Positions 15,853-24,617 of a DNA stretch of 64,000 nucleotides are shown here, piece after piece. Where the stretch lies: positions 1,426,001 through 1,490,000 of the forward strand of contig CP053716.1 of assembly GCA_013201155.1 (NCBI GenBank), written 5' to 3'. The notes below the pieces were generated by a model. It worked only from the letters and a program-made list of their open reading frames with translations. It was not told the DNA's origin and ran no database searches. This stretch comes from Berryella wangjianweii. Its GTDB lineage: Bacteria > Actinomycetota > Coriobacteriia > Coriobacteriales > Eggerthellaceae. Within the stretch, counting starts at the first letter, position 1. Each line of letters begins with the position of its first letter. The position numbers were made by a program, and so were the translations under genes.

Positions 15853-18312
15853 ATGAAAGTCTCTCTGAAATGGCTGAGCGAGCTGGTTGACGTTCCCGCC
15901 GACCTGAAGGAGCTCTGCGACCGCCTGGACCTGACGGGCACGGGCGTGGAGGGCGTGGACACGGTGGGCCAGGCACTCGACCGCGTGGTGACCGCGCAGG
16001 TGGTGTCGATGGAGCCGCATCCCGATTCCGACCACATGCAGGTGTGCATGGTTGATGTGGGCGCCCATCATCAGGACGAGGATGGCAGGCCTGTTCCGCT
16101 GCAGGTCGTGTGCGGTGCGCAGAACTTCAAGGCCGGCGACCACGTCGTCACGGCGCTTGAGGGTGCGGTGCTGCCGGGCGACTTCAAGATCAAGAAGTCG
16201 AAGAAACGCGGCGTCGTCAGCTACGGGATGAACTGCTCCGCCTCTGAGCTGGGTCTGAACAGCGACCATGAGGGCATCATGATCCTGCCCGACGATGCGC
16301 CGATCGGCGTTCCCTTCGCCGAGTACCAGGGCCTGGCCGACACGGTGCTGGACCTCGAGATCACGCCCAACCGCCCCGACTGCCTGTCGATGGCGGGCAT
16401 GGCGCGCGAAGTCGGCGCCATGTACCGCGTGCCGGTGACCTACCCTCTGCACGAGCTGCAGGAAGATGCCTCGCTCGATTCGGCGGAAAGCCAGGTCAGC
16501 GTAAAGATTGCCGATTCTGGCCGCTGCAGGCGCTACACTGCGCGCGTGATCGACGACGTGAAGGTGGGTCCCAGCCCGCAGTGGCTGGCCGAGCGCATCA
16601 CGGCGGCGGGGGCGCGTCCGGTGAACAACGTGGTGGACGTGACCAACTACATTCTGTTCCTGTTCGGGCAGCCGCTGCATGCCTTCGACTTCCACACCGT
16701 GGCCGGCTCCGATGGGCGCGCCGACGTGAGCGTGCGCCCCGCGACCGAGGGCGAGGAGCTGACCACGCTTGACGGCGAGAAGCGTCGGCTGATGCCTGAC
16801 ATGACCGTGATCGCGGCCTCGGGTCGTGCCGTGGCGCTGGCGGGCGTGATGGGCGGCTTGGACACCGAGATATCCGAGGGCACCACCAAGGTGCTGCTGG
16901 AAGCCGCCACCTTCGATCGCTCTCACACCAGCCGCACAAGCCGAAACCTGGGACTGATCAGCGAGTCGTCGCTGCGTTACGAGCGCACGGTGGACGACAA
17001 CCCGATTGCCGACTACGCTGCCATGGCCGCAGCCTTGATCGCCGAGGTGACGGGCGGTTCGGTGGCGCCTGGCATGGTGGACGTGTGGCCCGAGCGCACA
17101 GTGGCGCCTGAGCTGCGCATGCGCATGGAGCGCTTCCGGCGTATGATCGGCGCCTCCATCTCCGTCGAGGAGGCGGCCGACATCCTTGAGCGCCTCGATT
17201 GCCAGGTCAGCCAGACCGAAGAGGGCGTGCTGACGGTGGTGCCGCCCACGTGCCGACCCGACCTGGCACGCGAGATCGACCTGTACGAGGAGGTCCTGCG
17301 TTTGTGGGGCATGGATCGCGTGCAGCCCAGCCTGCCCGCCAGCCCGGGTCGCGTGGGGTCGCGCACCCCGGCCCAGCTGCTTCGCGACAAGGTGAACACG
17401 GCCCTGCGCGCAACGGGTCTGAACGAGACGGTCACCTACTCGCTTGCCGATGTCGCCGACATGCAGCGTCTGCGCATGCAGGGCGAGGGCTGGGGTGCCC
17501 CGGTGGAGCTGCTGAACCCCATGAGCGCCGATCAGGGTGCGATGCGTCAGACCCTGATGGGCGGCCTTCTACGCAGCGTTGCCTACAACCAGAACCATGG
17601 CGTGCCCAACGTGCAGCTGTACGAGGTGGGCACGGTGTTCGCCGCGCGCGAGGGCTCGAAGCGGCCCCGCGAGCGCCAGAAGGTGGCAGGCGTGCTGGCG
17701 GGCTGCATGGCCGAGGCGTCGTGGAACGCGTCGGCCTGCGCGTTCGACTTCTTCGATGCCAAGGGAGCGGTGGAGGCTCTGCTGCGCGAGCTTGCCGTGG
17801 CGAAGGCTCGCTTCCGCGCGCTCGATGCCGATGCGGCCCCCCACCTGCAGCCGGGTCGCGCGGCCGAGGTTCTGGCCGGCGGCACGGTGCTGGGTTGGGT
17901 GGGCGAGCTGCATCCGCTCGCTGTGGCGGCCTTCGATGCCCAGCCTGCCGTGGCCGCCTTCGAGCTCGACCTGGCGGCCCTGTCGTCGGTCAGCAGGCCG
18001 GCGCGCGAGTATCGCGACGTACCCGTTTTCCCCGAAGTGTCCATCGACGTAGCCTTCGTGGTCAACGAGGATGTCACCCATGAGCGATTGGAGCAGTGCC
18101 TTTCGTCTGCGGGCGGCAAGCTTTTGGACGGCGTGAGGCTGTTCGACGTGTATCGTGATGAGCGCCGTCTGGGCGCAGGTCGCAAGTCGATGGCCTATGC
18201 GCTGACGTACCGCGCCGCAGATCGCACGCTTACCAGCGAGGAGGTCGAGAAGGCCCACGCTCGCCTGGTGAAGAAGGTGTGCGGCGCGACGGGCGCCGAG
18301 GTGCGCGCCTAG
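15853..18312 (+). CDS. pheT: Phenylalanyl-tRNA synthetase beta subunit
   Basis: An 819-residue subunit with the standard order: N-terminal tRNA-binding OB domain (about 40-155), B3/B4 editing domain (about 205-375), B5 domain (about 400-475), the catalytic-like core, and a C-terminal anticodon-binding FDX-ACB domain (about 725-818, REYRDVPVFPEVSIDVAF). It binds tRNA-Phe and hydrolyses mischarged Tyr-tRNA-Phe. The ATG at 15853 follows AGGAAAGGCGAG, 16 bases after pheS. Two hairpins after the stop likely end the operon. Confidence 0.97.
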   Translation: MKVSLKWLSELVDVPADLKELCDRLDLTGTGVEGVDTVGQALDRVVTAQVVSMEPHPDSDHMQVCMVDVGAHHQDEDGRPVPLQVVCGAQNFKAGDHVVTALEGAVLPGDFKIKKSKKRGVVSYGMNCSASELGLNSDHEGIMILPDDAPIGVPFAEYQGLADTVLDLEITPNRPDCLSMAGMAREVGAMYRVPVTYPLHELQEDASLDSAESQVSVKIADSGRCRRYTARVIDDVKVGPSPQWLAERITAAGARPVNNVVDVTNYILFLFGQPLHAFDFHTVAGSDGRADVSVRPATEGEELTTLDGEKRRLMPDMTVIAASGRAVALAGVMGGLDTEISEGTTKVLLEAATFDRSHTSRTSRNLGLISESSLRYERTVDDNPIADYAAMAAALIAEVTGGSVAPGMVDVWPERTVAPELRMRMERFRRMIGASISVEEAADILERLDCQVSQTEEGVLTVVPPTCRPDLAREIDLYEEVLRLWGMDRVQPSLPASPGRVGSRTPAQLLRDKVNTALRATGLNETVTYSLADVADMQRLRMQGEGWGAPVELLNPMSADQGAMRQTLMGGLLRSVAYNQNHGVPNVQLYEVGTVFAAREGSKRPRERQKVAGVLAGCMAEASWNASACAFDFFDAKGAVEALLRELAVAKARFRALDADAAPHLQPGRAAEVLAGGTVLGWVGELHPLAVAAFDAQPAVAAFELDLAALSSVSRPAREYRDVPVFPEVSIDVAFVVNEDVTHERLEQCLSSAGGKLLDGVRLFDVYRDERRLGAGRKSMAYALTYRAADRTLTSEEVEKAHARLVKKVCGATGAEVRA

Positions 18313-18421
18313 CGCATCGGCCCGAAGGGAGCCTGCGGGCGCCGGTCGGCGCGACAGGGTCGGCGTGCGAACGCGAGCGCGCCGCGACGGCGGTGCCGAG
18401 GGCGGATCCCGAAGCGCCTTT

Positions 18422-18487
18422 GGACGGGATGCCCGTCCGCTGACAATGGAGGAACAGGAAGGCGGTGGCCCCCGGGCCGCCGCCTTT
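18422..18487 (+). terminator. Double hairpin after pheT
   Basis: First stem GGACGGG/CCCGTCC (18422-18438). A second, stronger stem of 12 pairs with one G-U pairs AAGGCGGTGGCC (18459-18470) with GGCCGCCGCCTT (18475-18486) around a four-base loop. Only a short T stretch follows. It separates pheST from map. Confidence 0.6.
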
Positions 18488-18509
18488 ACCATCAACGCGA
18501 AGGATGCTC

Positions 18510-19394
18510 ATGTACGACGGAATGCCTAGCCCCGAGCGCAACGAGCCGTGCTGGTGCGGGTCGGGGAAGAAATACAAGAAGTGCCACCTGTCCTTTGACG
18601 AGCGGCTGCAGCAGCTGCATGACGCCGGTCAGGAGGTGCTGCCGCGCGATCTGCTGAAGACCCCCGACGATATCGCGGCGATCAAGCGAAGCGCCGCAGT
18701 CAATGTGGGGGCCCTTGACTACGTGGCCTCCCACATTGGTCCCGGAACCACCACCGGCCAGATCGATCGCTGGGTGCACGACTACTGCCTGCAGCATGGC
18801 GCCGTGCCGGCCGACCTGAACTACGAGGGCTTCCCCAAAAGCGTGTGCACGTCGGTGAACGACGTCATCTGCCACGGCATTCCCGACGACGGCGAGGAGC
18901 TGGCGGCGGGCGATATCGTGAACGTCGACATGTCCACGATTCTTGACGGTTACTACTCCGACTCGTCGCGCATGTTTCTGATCGGCGAGGTCGATCCCGC
19001 GGCGAAGCGCCTGGTGGAGGTGACGCGTCAGGCGGTGGAGGCGGGACTTGCCGCAGTGCGTCCGTGGGGTCGCCTGGGCGATGTGAGCGCAGCGGTGCAC
19101 CAGGTTGCCGCCGATGCCGGCTACACGGTGGTGCGCGAGTTCGGCGGGCATGGGATCGGCCTTGACTTTCACGAGGATCCCTTCGTCAGCTTCTGCGAGC
19201 CCGCGGGCACGGGCCCCGTTCTGGTGCCGGGTATGTGCTTCACGATCGAACCCATGGTGAATGCGGGAAAGCCCGATATTGACATGTCCGATCCCAACGG
19301 CTGGACCGTTCGCACGGCTGACGGAAGCCTGTCGGCTCAGTGGGAGGTTCAGCTGGTGGTTACGGAGGAGGGGTACGAGCTGCTGTCGTGGTAG
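18510..19394 (+). CDS. map: Type I methionine aminopeptidase with N-terminal SEC-C zinc motif
   Basis: A 294-residue enzyme that removes the initiator methionine. Residues about 9-22 carry a SEC-C motif (CWCGSGKKYKKCH), a zinc-binding addition found in SecA and some Map proteins that probably helps ribosome or nucleic-acid contact. The metallopeptidase core shows metal ligands in VDMSTILDGYYSD, GHGIGLDFHEDP, TIEPMVN and the final E of WEVQLVVTEEG. The ATG at 18510 is preferred because GAAGGA lies about six bases ahead; an ATG two codons earlier is too close to it. It is followed by a hairpin (19468-19486) before yhdT. Confidence 0.95.
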   Translation: MYDGMPSPERNEPCWCGSGKKYKKCHLSFDERLQQLHDAGQEVLPRDLLKTPDDIAAIKRSAAVNVGALDYVASHIGPGTTTGQIDRWVHDYCLQHGAVPADLNYEGFPKSVCTSVNDVICHGIPDDGEELAAGDIVNVDMSTILDGYYSDSSRMFLIGEVDPAAKRLVEVTRQAVEAGLAAVRPWGRLGDVSAAVHQVAADAGYTVVREFGGHGIGLDFHEDPFVSFCEPAGTGPVLVPGMCFTIEPMVNAGKPDIDMSDPNGWTVRTADGSLSAQWEVQLVVTEEGYELLSW

Positions 19395-19542
19395 CGAGGC
19401 TGCGCGCGCTGTGAGGCGAGGTGCCGGGCGCAGGCCCGCCCTGGCTTATGGCGATCCGGCGGCGCAGCGCTTCGCTTTGCGAAGCGGCGTAGGAAGAGGC
19501 GCGATCGAGGGGTTCGCGTCTTGAGGAAAGGGGAAGCACGCA

Positions 19543-19905
19543 ATGCAGTCGCAAGGCGCGGCAACGTACGCCGCGAAGCTGAGGCAGGCCGATCGCGAGG
19601 CCCGCGCGACCGTGGTGGCGCTGGCGATCACCGTGGCCGTGTGGGTTGCGGCGGGTTTTGGCCTGTCGGGATTGGACGTGCGAATCGCACACACGCCCTT
19701 GTGGGTGATCGGGGGAACGGTAGGCACGTGGCTGTGCGCCATTGTCTGCGCGGTATACCTGGCGAACAGGGTGTTCGTGGATGTTGACCTCGACCATCAC
19801 GCCGATGCGCCCGAGCCTGCGACACAGGCGTCTCAGGCGGCCCCGATCATTCCGGCCGCCGAGGCCTCACGCGTCTCGCTGAGCGAAGGGGGACGCGATG
19901 AATAG
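19543..19905 (+). CDS. yhdT: YhdT-like small membrane protein (DUF997), PanF partner
   Basis: A 120-residue protein with two hydrophobic helices (about 25-42 and 54-75) and a polar Ala/Glu/Pro-rich C-terminal tail. Its position immediately before a PanF symporter, overlapping it by eight bases, matches the yhdT-panF arrangement of E. coli. The function of YhdT is not firmly known. The ATG follows GAGGAAAGGGGAAG. Family assignment rests on size, topology and context. Confidence 0.75.
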   Translation: MQSQGAATYAAKLRQADREARATVVALAITVAVWVAAGFGLSGLDVRIAHTPLWVIGGTVGTWLCAIVCAVYLANRVFVDVDLDHHADAPEPATQASQAAPIIPAAEASRVSLSEGGRDE

Positions 19906-21421
19906 CATCATGGCCATTGCCCCCCTTGCGGTGTTCATGATCGCGGCGCTGGGCGTCAGCGTGTACGCGCGCCGTCGCGTGCGCACGCAGGGCGCGGACT
20001 CGTTCGTGTCCGAGTACTTCATCGGCGGCCGCAGCATGGGCGCCTTCGTGCTGGCTATGACCACTATCGCCACCTACGGATCGGTCAGCTCGTTCGTGGG
20101 CGGCCCGGGCAAGGCGTGGGATGTGGGCTGGGGCTGGGTGTACATGGCCGCCGTGCAGGTCACCTCGCTGTTCATGCTGTACGGCATCATGGGCAAGAAG
20201 ATGGCGCTGGTGTCACGCCGCGTGAACGCGGTTACCGTGATCGATGTGATACGCGCCCGCTACGGCTCGGAGCCCCTGGCCTGGATCAGCGCCATCGTGA
20301 TCGTGGTGTTCTTTGGCACCACGATGATCGCCCAGTTCGTGGGCGGTGCGCGCTTGTTCGCGGCTGTGACGGGGTACTCCTATGTGGCTGGATTGGCCCT
20401 GTTCGGGGCCATCGTGGTGCTGTTCACCACCATCGGAGGCTTCCGCGGCGTGGCGATTACCGACGCGCTGTGCGGCGTGGCCATGCTGGTGGGCATCGCC
20501 GTGCTGGCGGGCGGCCTGCTGTGGGCGGGCGGCGGCTGGGACGGGCTGATGGCCACGATCGAGGCCAACCATCCTCACATGATGGAGCCCCTGGCGGGCG
20601 GCAAGATGCCCATGGGGCTGTACTTCACCCAGTGGCTGATCGTGGGCGTGTTCACCTTCTGCCTGCCGCAGTCGGTGGTGCGCACTCTGGGCTTCAAGGA
20701 CGCGCGCTCGCTGCGTCGCGCTCTGGTGCTGGGAACGGTGATTATCGGCGCCATGATGATCGGCTGCACAGCTCTGGGCACGATGTCGGCAGGCGTGCTC
20801 ACCGAGGGCATCGATGCCTACGGTGGAAGCATCGACAACATTATTCCCCAGGCCATCGTGCAGACGCTTCCCCCCTGGTTGGCGGGGGTGGCCATCGTGG
20901 GCCCGTTGGCGGCATCCGTTTCGACGATCTCGTCGCTGCTGATCGCAGCCTCGTCGGCCATCGTGCGCGACCTGTGGATGCATGCGCGTCAGCGCTCCGG
21001 AGCACCCGCGTCCGAGCGCAGCGCGCGCATGTTCAGCCAGCTGGCCACCTTGGTGGTGGGCGCTGTGGTGTTCGTGCTGGCGATCACCCCTCCCGACGTG
21101 ATCTGGAAGATCAACATGTTTGCCTTCGGCGGGCTTGAGACGGCCTTCTGCTGGGTGCTGGTGGCGGGTCTGTTCTGGAAGCGCGCCAGCGCCGGAGGAG
21201 CCCTGCTGTCGATGGTGGGTGGCGTAACCGCGTACTGCGCGACCATGGCGGCGGGCATCTCCGTGGCGGGCCTGCATCAGATCACGATCGGCCTGAGCGT
21301 GGCCTTGGTGCTGATGATCGCAGGGTCGGCTCTGCTTCCCGGCAAATACCGCGGGCACCTGCCGGTGTTCTTCGGCATACCTGAGACGGCCGCAGGCGAT
21401 GCATCCGTGCAGAAGGGCTGA
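19898..21421 (+). CDS. panF: Sodium/pantothenate symporter
   Basis: A 507-residue member of the sodium:solute symporter family with about 13 hydrophobic helices. The sodium-symporter core features are present: FIGGRSMGAFVLAMTTIATYGSVSSFVGGPG in helices 1-2, a GGFRGVAITD block and the FCLPQSVVRTLGFKD segment typical of PanF. It imports pantothenate, the coenzyme A precursor. Its start lies inside the end of yhdT, indicating translational coupling. The C-terminal ten or so residues are polar. Confidence 0.88.
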   Translation: MNSIMAIAPLAVFMIAALGVSVYARRRVRTQGADSFVSEYFIGGRSMGAFVLAMTTIATYGSVSSFVGGPGKAWDVGWGWVYMAAVQVTSLFMLYGIMGKKMALVSRRVNAVTVIDVIRARYGSEPLAWISAIVIVVFFGTTMIAQFVGGARLFAAVTGYSYVAGLALFGAIVVLFTTIGGFRGVAITDALCGVAMLVGIAVLAGGLLWAGGGWDGLMATIEANHPHMMEPLAGGKMPMGLYFTQWLIVGVFTFCLPQSVVRTLGFKDARSLRRALVLGTVIIGAMMIGCTALGTMSAGVLTEGIDAYGGSIDNIIPQAIVQTLPPWLAGVAIVGPLAASVSTISSLLIAASSAIVRDLWMHARQRSGAPASERSARMFSQLATLVVGAVVFVLAITPPDVIWKINMFAFGGLETAFCWVLVAGLFWKRASAGGALLSMVGGVTAYCATMAAGISVAGLHQITIGLSVALVLMIAGSALLPGKYRGHLPVFFGIPETAAGDASVQKG

Positions 21422-21620
21422 TCCGGTTGGGAATAAGGCCGGGCGGCGGCCCGCGATCCCGCATGGGTGCGGAGCCGACGGCTTTCGATCGCGTATCGGT
21501 TCGGTGATGGCAGATGGCCGCTTCGATCGGATGGCCTGACAGCGCGTCGATCCTGTGACGCGGGGATGCGTTGATGCAACGCGTTGAACTGCATATTTGT
21601 TGACAACGTTGGACTAAGCG

Positions 21621-21650
21621 CGGGCGCTGAGCGTGTCGGCTCAGCGCCCG
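21621..21650. terminator. Strong 12-bp hairpin after panF
   Basis: CGGGCGCTGAGC pairs perfectly with GCTCAGCGCCCG around GTGTCG. Only TT follows, so it is a hairpin of terminator strength without a proper U-tract. A smaller 6-bp hairpin (21568-21582) lies upstream. It insulates panF from the small gene downstream. Confidence 0.5.
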
Positions 21651-21668
21651 TTCCCGCCCCGCGCCCCA

Positions 21669-21700
21669 CACAGAACACGAACATATGTTCGTGTTCTGTG
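21669..21700. promoter_or_regulatory. 32-bp perfect palindromic operator with SOS-box-like core
   Basis: Two 16-base arms, CACAGAACACGAACAT and its exact reverse complement, meet with no spacer. The core CGAACATATGTTCG matches the Gram-positive LexA (SOS) box pattern CGAAC-N4-GTTCG. The palindrome ends one base before the -10 hexamer and covers the whole -35 region, so a bound protein would block transcription. Either LexA or an autoregulating small protein could bind here. Confidence 0.75.
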
Positions 21701-21707
21701 CTATAAT
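21699..21707 (+). promoter_or_regulatory. Extended -10 promoter of the 59-aa gene
   Basis: TGCTATAAT, a perfect extended -10, with the TG being the last two bases of the palindrome. The start codon is 66 bases downstream. Confidence 0.7.
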
Positions 21708-21773
21708 CCCCCCAACACCATCCATTCCCACCCGCACCCTCGCGCTCGGGAATGCCGTAGGAAAGGGGGCCTC

Positions 21774-21953
21774 ATGGGCACGGTTATCGCAATCGATCAG
21801 GTTTCAACTGTCCGAGAGCTCGTTCAGCGGGCCAACTTGGCCGAAACGCCGCTCGTGCTGCTTGAGAACGATGCCGAGGTGCTGGTGGCGCTGTCGCCAC
21901 GTGCGCTTGAGCATCTGCTGTTCGACCCCGCCTTGCGCCGCGTGCCCCATTGA
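21774..21953 (+). CDS. Orphan antitoxin-like small protein (Phd/YefM-like), under a palindromic operator
   Basis: A 59-residue protein. The ATG at 21774 follows AGGAAAGGGGG. The pattern STVRELVQRANLAETPLVLLEN followed by a short strand (AEVLVALSP) and a helix (ALEHLLFD) recalls the N-terminal DNA-binding domain of Phd/YefM-type antitoxins. No toxin gene follows: the next 219 bases hold only hairpins and the argC promoter. The perfect palindrome over its promoter fits autoregulation, or LexA control given the SOS-like core. No signal peptide or cysteines. The family assignment is tentative. Confidence 0.6.
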   Translation: MGTVIAIDQVSTVRELVQRANLAETPLVLLENDAEVLVALSPRALEHLLFDPALRRVPH

Positions 21954-22020
21954 GGGCACGCGGCCTTGCGCGCTCGCGCAGGTGGGCGCCTCCGTAGGAG
22001 CTCGCGCGTTCAAGCGCGGG

Positions 22021-22062
22021 CCGTCCGTTTCGGACGGGTGAATTCTTCGTCGTTTTACGACG
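22021..22062. repeat. Two tandem mini-hairpins with TTT loops
   Basis: CCGTCCG-TTT-CGGACGG (22021-22037) and CGTCGT-TTT-ACGACG (22048-22062) are both perfect stems with the same three-base loop, ten bases apart. They lie between the 59-aa gene and the argC promoter and could act as a weak terminator or a protein-binding RNA. Confidence 0.6.
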
Positions 22063-22080
22063 TGGGTCGTGCTGTGACGG

Positions 22081-22109
22081 TTGATTGTTGAAAGCCCATT
22101 TCCTAGGAT
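22081..22109 (+). promoter_or_regulatory. Probable promoter of the arginine cluster
   Basis: TTGATT (22081-22086) and TAGGAT (22104-22109) are separated by exactly 17 bp, 63 bases ahead of the argC start. I saw no clear ArgR box; an AT-rich GAATTATCATC string lies just downstream. Confidence 0.55.
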
Positions 22110-22172
22110 GGAACGAATTATCATCAGGGAGTGCGGCTTTGAGTCGGGACGCATCGGATTGATGGGTGGCGC

Positions 22173-23234
22173 ATGGTGCTTGACGTTGGAGTGATGGGGG
22201 CTTCGGGATTCGCCGGCGCAGAGCTGGTGCGAATCCTCCTGCGCCATCCGTACGTCAACCTCAAGGCCGTTACCTCCGCTGAGCATGCCGGACTTCCCCT
22301 CTCTCATCTGTATCCGGCCTTCGAGGGCGGTTCGGCGCTGTCGTTCGTCGCGCATGATGACCCTGTGCTCAGCGAGTGCGCCGTGGTGTTTCTGGCCGTT
22401 CCTCATACCGCCGCCTTGAATGCTGCTCCGCAGCTGGTCGAGCGCGGCGCGGTGGTGATCGACCTCTCCGCCGACTTTAGGCTCGACAGCGCCGACGCGT
22501 ACCAGCAGTGGTACGGGGTGTCCCACGGTCGTTCCGACCTGCTTGCGATGCGGGCCTTCGGGCTGCCCGAGCTGTTCGTCCAAGGCCTGCGCGATCAGGC
22601 TGATCGGTTCCGGCGCAGCCAGGGCTGCCTCGTTGCCTGCGCGGGCTGCTATCCCACGGCAACCTCGCTTGCCGCAGCCCCGGCGCTGCGCAGCGGGCTG
22701 GTGGGGGAGGGCATCGTGGTGGCCGACGCGGTGTCGGGCGTGACGGGCGCGGGCCGCAGGGCAACCGATGCCGCGCACTTCTGCGCTGCCAACGAGAGCC
22801 TGCGCGCCTACGGGGTCGGCGGTCATCGGCACCTGCCCGAAATCGAGCAGATTCTGGGACTGGGCGGTCGCTTGGTGTTCACCCCGCATCTCGCGCCGCT
22901 CAGTCGGGGGCTGCTGTCCACCGTCACCCTTCCGCTTGCGACGGATGAGGTCATCGACGCCGCTCGACTGCAGCGTGCATACGAATCGTTCTATCGCACC
23001 AGCGCCTTCGTCAGCGTGTTGCCGGCAGGCGTTCAGCCGCGCACGTCCGATGTCGTGGGCACGAACCGCGCCCAGGTGGCCGTTGCCCTGCATCCGCAGG
23101 CGCGGGCCATCGTGGCCACGTGTGCGATCGACAACCTTGGCAAGGGCGCGGCCGGTCAGGCCGTCCAGTGCGCGAACATCGTATGCGGCCTTCCCGAGAC
23201 GGCCGGCCTCGACCTGATCTCGACGCCGGCGTAG
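22173..23234 (+). CDS. argC: N-acetyl-gamma-glutamyl-phosphate reductase
   Basis: A 353-residue NADPH-dependent enzyme for the third step of arginine synthesis. Evidence: N-terminal Rossmann motif GASGFAGAELVR, SADFR-like DLSADFR, the catalytic cysteine in ACAGCYPTA (about residue 158) and the C-terminal DNLGKGAAGQAVQ signature. It is the first gene of the arg cluster, nine bases from argJ. The ribosome binding site is weak (GGTGG). Confidence 0.96.
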   Translation: MVLDVGVMGASGFAGAELVRILLRHPYVNLKAVTSAEHAGLPLSHLYPAFEGGSALSFVAHDDPVLSECAVVFLAVPHTAALNAAPQLVERGAVVIDLSADFRLDSADAYQQWYGVSHGRSDLLAMRAFGLPELFVQGLRDQADRFRRSQGCLVACAGCYPTATSLAAAPALRSGLVGEGIVVADAVSGVTGAGRRATDAAHFCAANESLRAYGVGGHRHLPEIEQILGLGGRLVFTPHLAPLSRGLLSTVTLPLATDEVIDAARLQRAYESFYRTSAFVSVLPAGVQPRTSDVVGTNRAQVAVALHPQARAIVATCAIDNLGKGAAGQAVQCANIVCGLPETAGLDLISTPA

Positions 23235-23243
23235 GGGGCTCCG

Positions 23244-24560
23244 ATGAACGCTGCGCCTCATACGCCCTCCCTGCCGGTCGAGCCCCTGGGGCTTTCGTTG
23301 GAAACGGAGCTTCGCTCGGGGCTTACGCCGCTTGAGAATGGTGGCGTTACGTCGGCCAGGGGCTTCGTCGCCGCAGGCGTGCATGCCGGGTTCAAGAAGG
23401 ACCCTTCGGCTCTCGACCTTGCGCTTGTTGCGTCCGAGCACCCCTGTGCCTGCGCCGCGGTGTTCACCCAGAACACGTTCTGCGCGGCGCCGGTGGAGGT
23501 GTCGCGGCAGCGACTTGACGACGTGGGGTACGGCACGGTTCGTGCCGTGATGGTGAACGCCGGCGTGGCCAATGCCGCCACCGGTCCCGAGGGTGTCGAG
23601 CGGGCCAGGGCATCCGCCGCTCTGCTGGCCGATCATCTGGGCTGTCCCGAGGATGAGGTGCTGGTGGCGTCTACTGGGGTGATTGGCCGGCATATGCCGC
23701 TCGAACCCTTCCGGCGACTTGTTCCGCAGCTGGTCGCGCAGGCCACTCCTCAGGGAGGGGCCCAGGCATCCTCGGCCATCGTCACCACCGACACGCACCC
23801 CAAGCAGGTGGCCGTCGCGTTCGACGGGGCCCCGCTGGGTCACCCGGGCGTCACCTTCACGGTGGGCGGCATGGCCAAGGGCTCGGGCATGATCATGCCC
23901 AACATGGCAACCATGATCGCCGTCATCACCACCGATGCTCCCGTGGCCGCGCCGCATCTGCACAGCGCCCTTTCGCGGGCGGTCGGCCTCAGCTTCAATC
24001 GGGTCACGGTTGATTCCGACACGTCAACCAACGATTCCTGCTTCGTCTTGGCAAGTGGCGCAGCGGCACCGCACGCGCGTCCGCTGACCGAGGAATCCCC
24101 AGGCTTCGAGCTGTTCGAAAGCGCGCTCGTCTGGGTATGCTCCTGGTTGGCTCGTGCCATCGCAGCTGATGGCGAGGGTGCCACGAAGCTGGTCACCGTG
24201 CAGGTTGCGGGCGCGGCTTCGGTGGCCGATGCCGACGCGGCTGCGCGCACCATCGCGAACTCCCCCTTGGTGAAGACCGCTTTGTACGGGCACGATGCCA
24301 ACTGGGGCCGCATTGCCGCAGCGCTCGGGCGCTCGGGCGCCCGCTTCAGCCAAAGCTCCGTTTCCATCGACATCATGGGCCTGCCGGTATGCCGACGCGG
24401 TCTTGCCGTTGCCTTCGACGAGGAAGAGGCGCTGCGACGATTCGAGCGCCCGGATATCACGGTCGACGTGTATCTGGGCGCTGGCTCAAGCAGTGCGTTC
24501 ATGTGGACGTGCGACCTTTCGCACGACTACGTGACCATCAACGGCGATTACCGCTCTTAG
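23244..24560 (+). CDS. argJ: Bifunctional ornithine/glutamate N-acetyltransferase
   Basis: A 438-residue Ntn-type enzyme that moves acetyl groups between acetylornithine and glutamate, closing the acetyl cycle of arginine synthesis. The KGSGMI-PNMATM motif is intact; autocleavage is expected between Ala222 and Thr223, Thr223 becoming the nucleophile. The GVHAG-K entry and the C-terminal CDLSHDYV-INGDYR end are typical. Normally argB would follow; here argD follows after 57 bases. Confidence 0.96.
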   Translation: MNAAPHTPSLPVEPLGLSLETELRSGLTPLENGGVTSARGFVAAGVHAGFKKDPSALDLALVASEHPCACAAVFTQNTFCAAPVEVSRQRLDDVGYGTVRAVMVNAGVANAATGPEGVERARASAALLADHLGCPEDEVLVASTGVIGRHMPLEPFRRLVPQLVAQATPQGGAQASSAIVTTDTHPKQVAVAFDGAPLGHPGVTFTVGGMAKGSGMIMPNMATMIAVITTDAPVAAPHLHSALSRAVGLSFNRVTVDSDTSTNDSCFVLASGAAAPHARPLTEESPGFELFESALVWVCSWLARAIAADGEGATKLVTVQVAGAASVADADAAARTIANSPLVKTALYGHDANWGRIAAALGRSGARFSQSSVSIDIMGLPVCRRGLAVAFDEEEALRRFERPDITVDVYLGAGSSSAFMWTCDLSHDYVTINGDYRS

Positions 24561-24617
24561 CCTGCCTTTCCGCAGGGGGGCGGGGGCTCTCCTCGGAGCC
24601 GAAAGGAGGCGTCGGGC

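Noticed and set aside
21540-21720. A dif-like recombination or attachment site, given several nested palindromes
   Set aside because: The structures are centred on a promoter and a terminator-type hairpin, and no dif-like arms or integrase gene are present.
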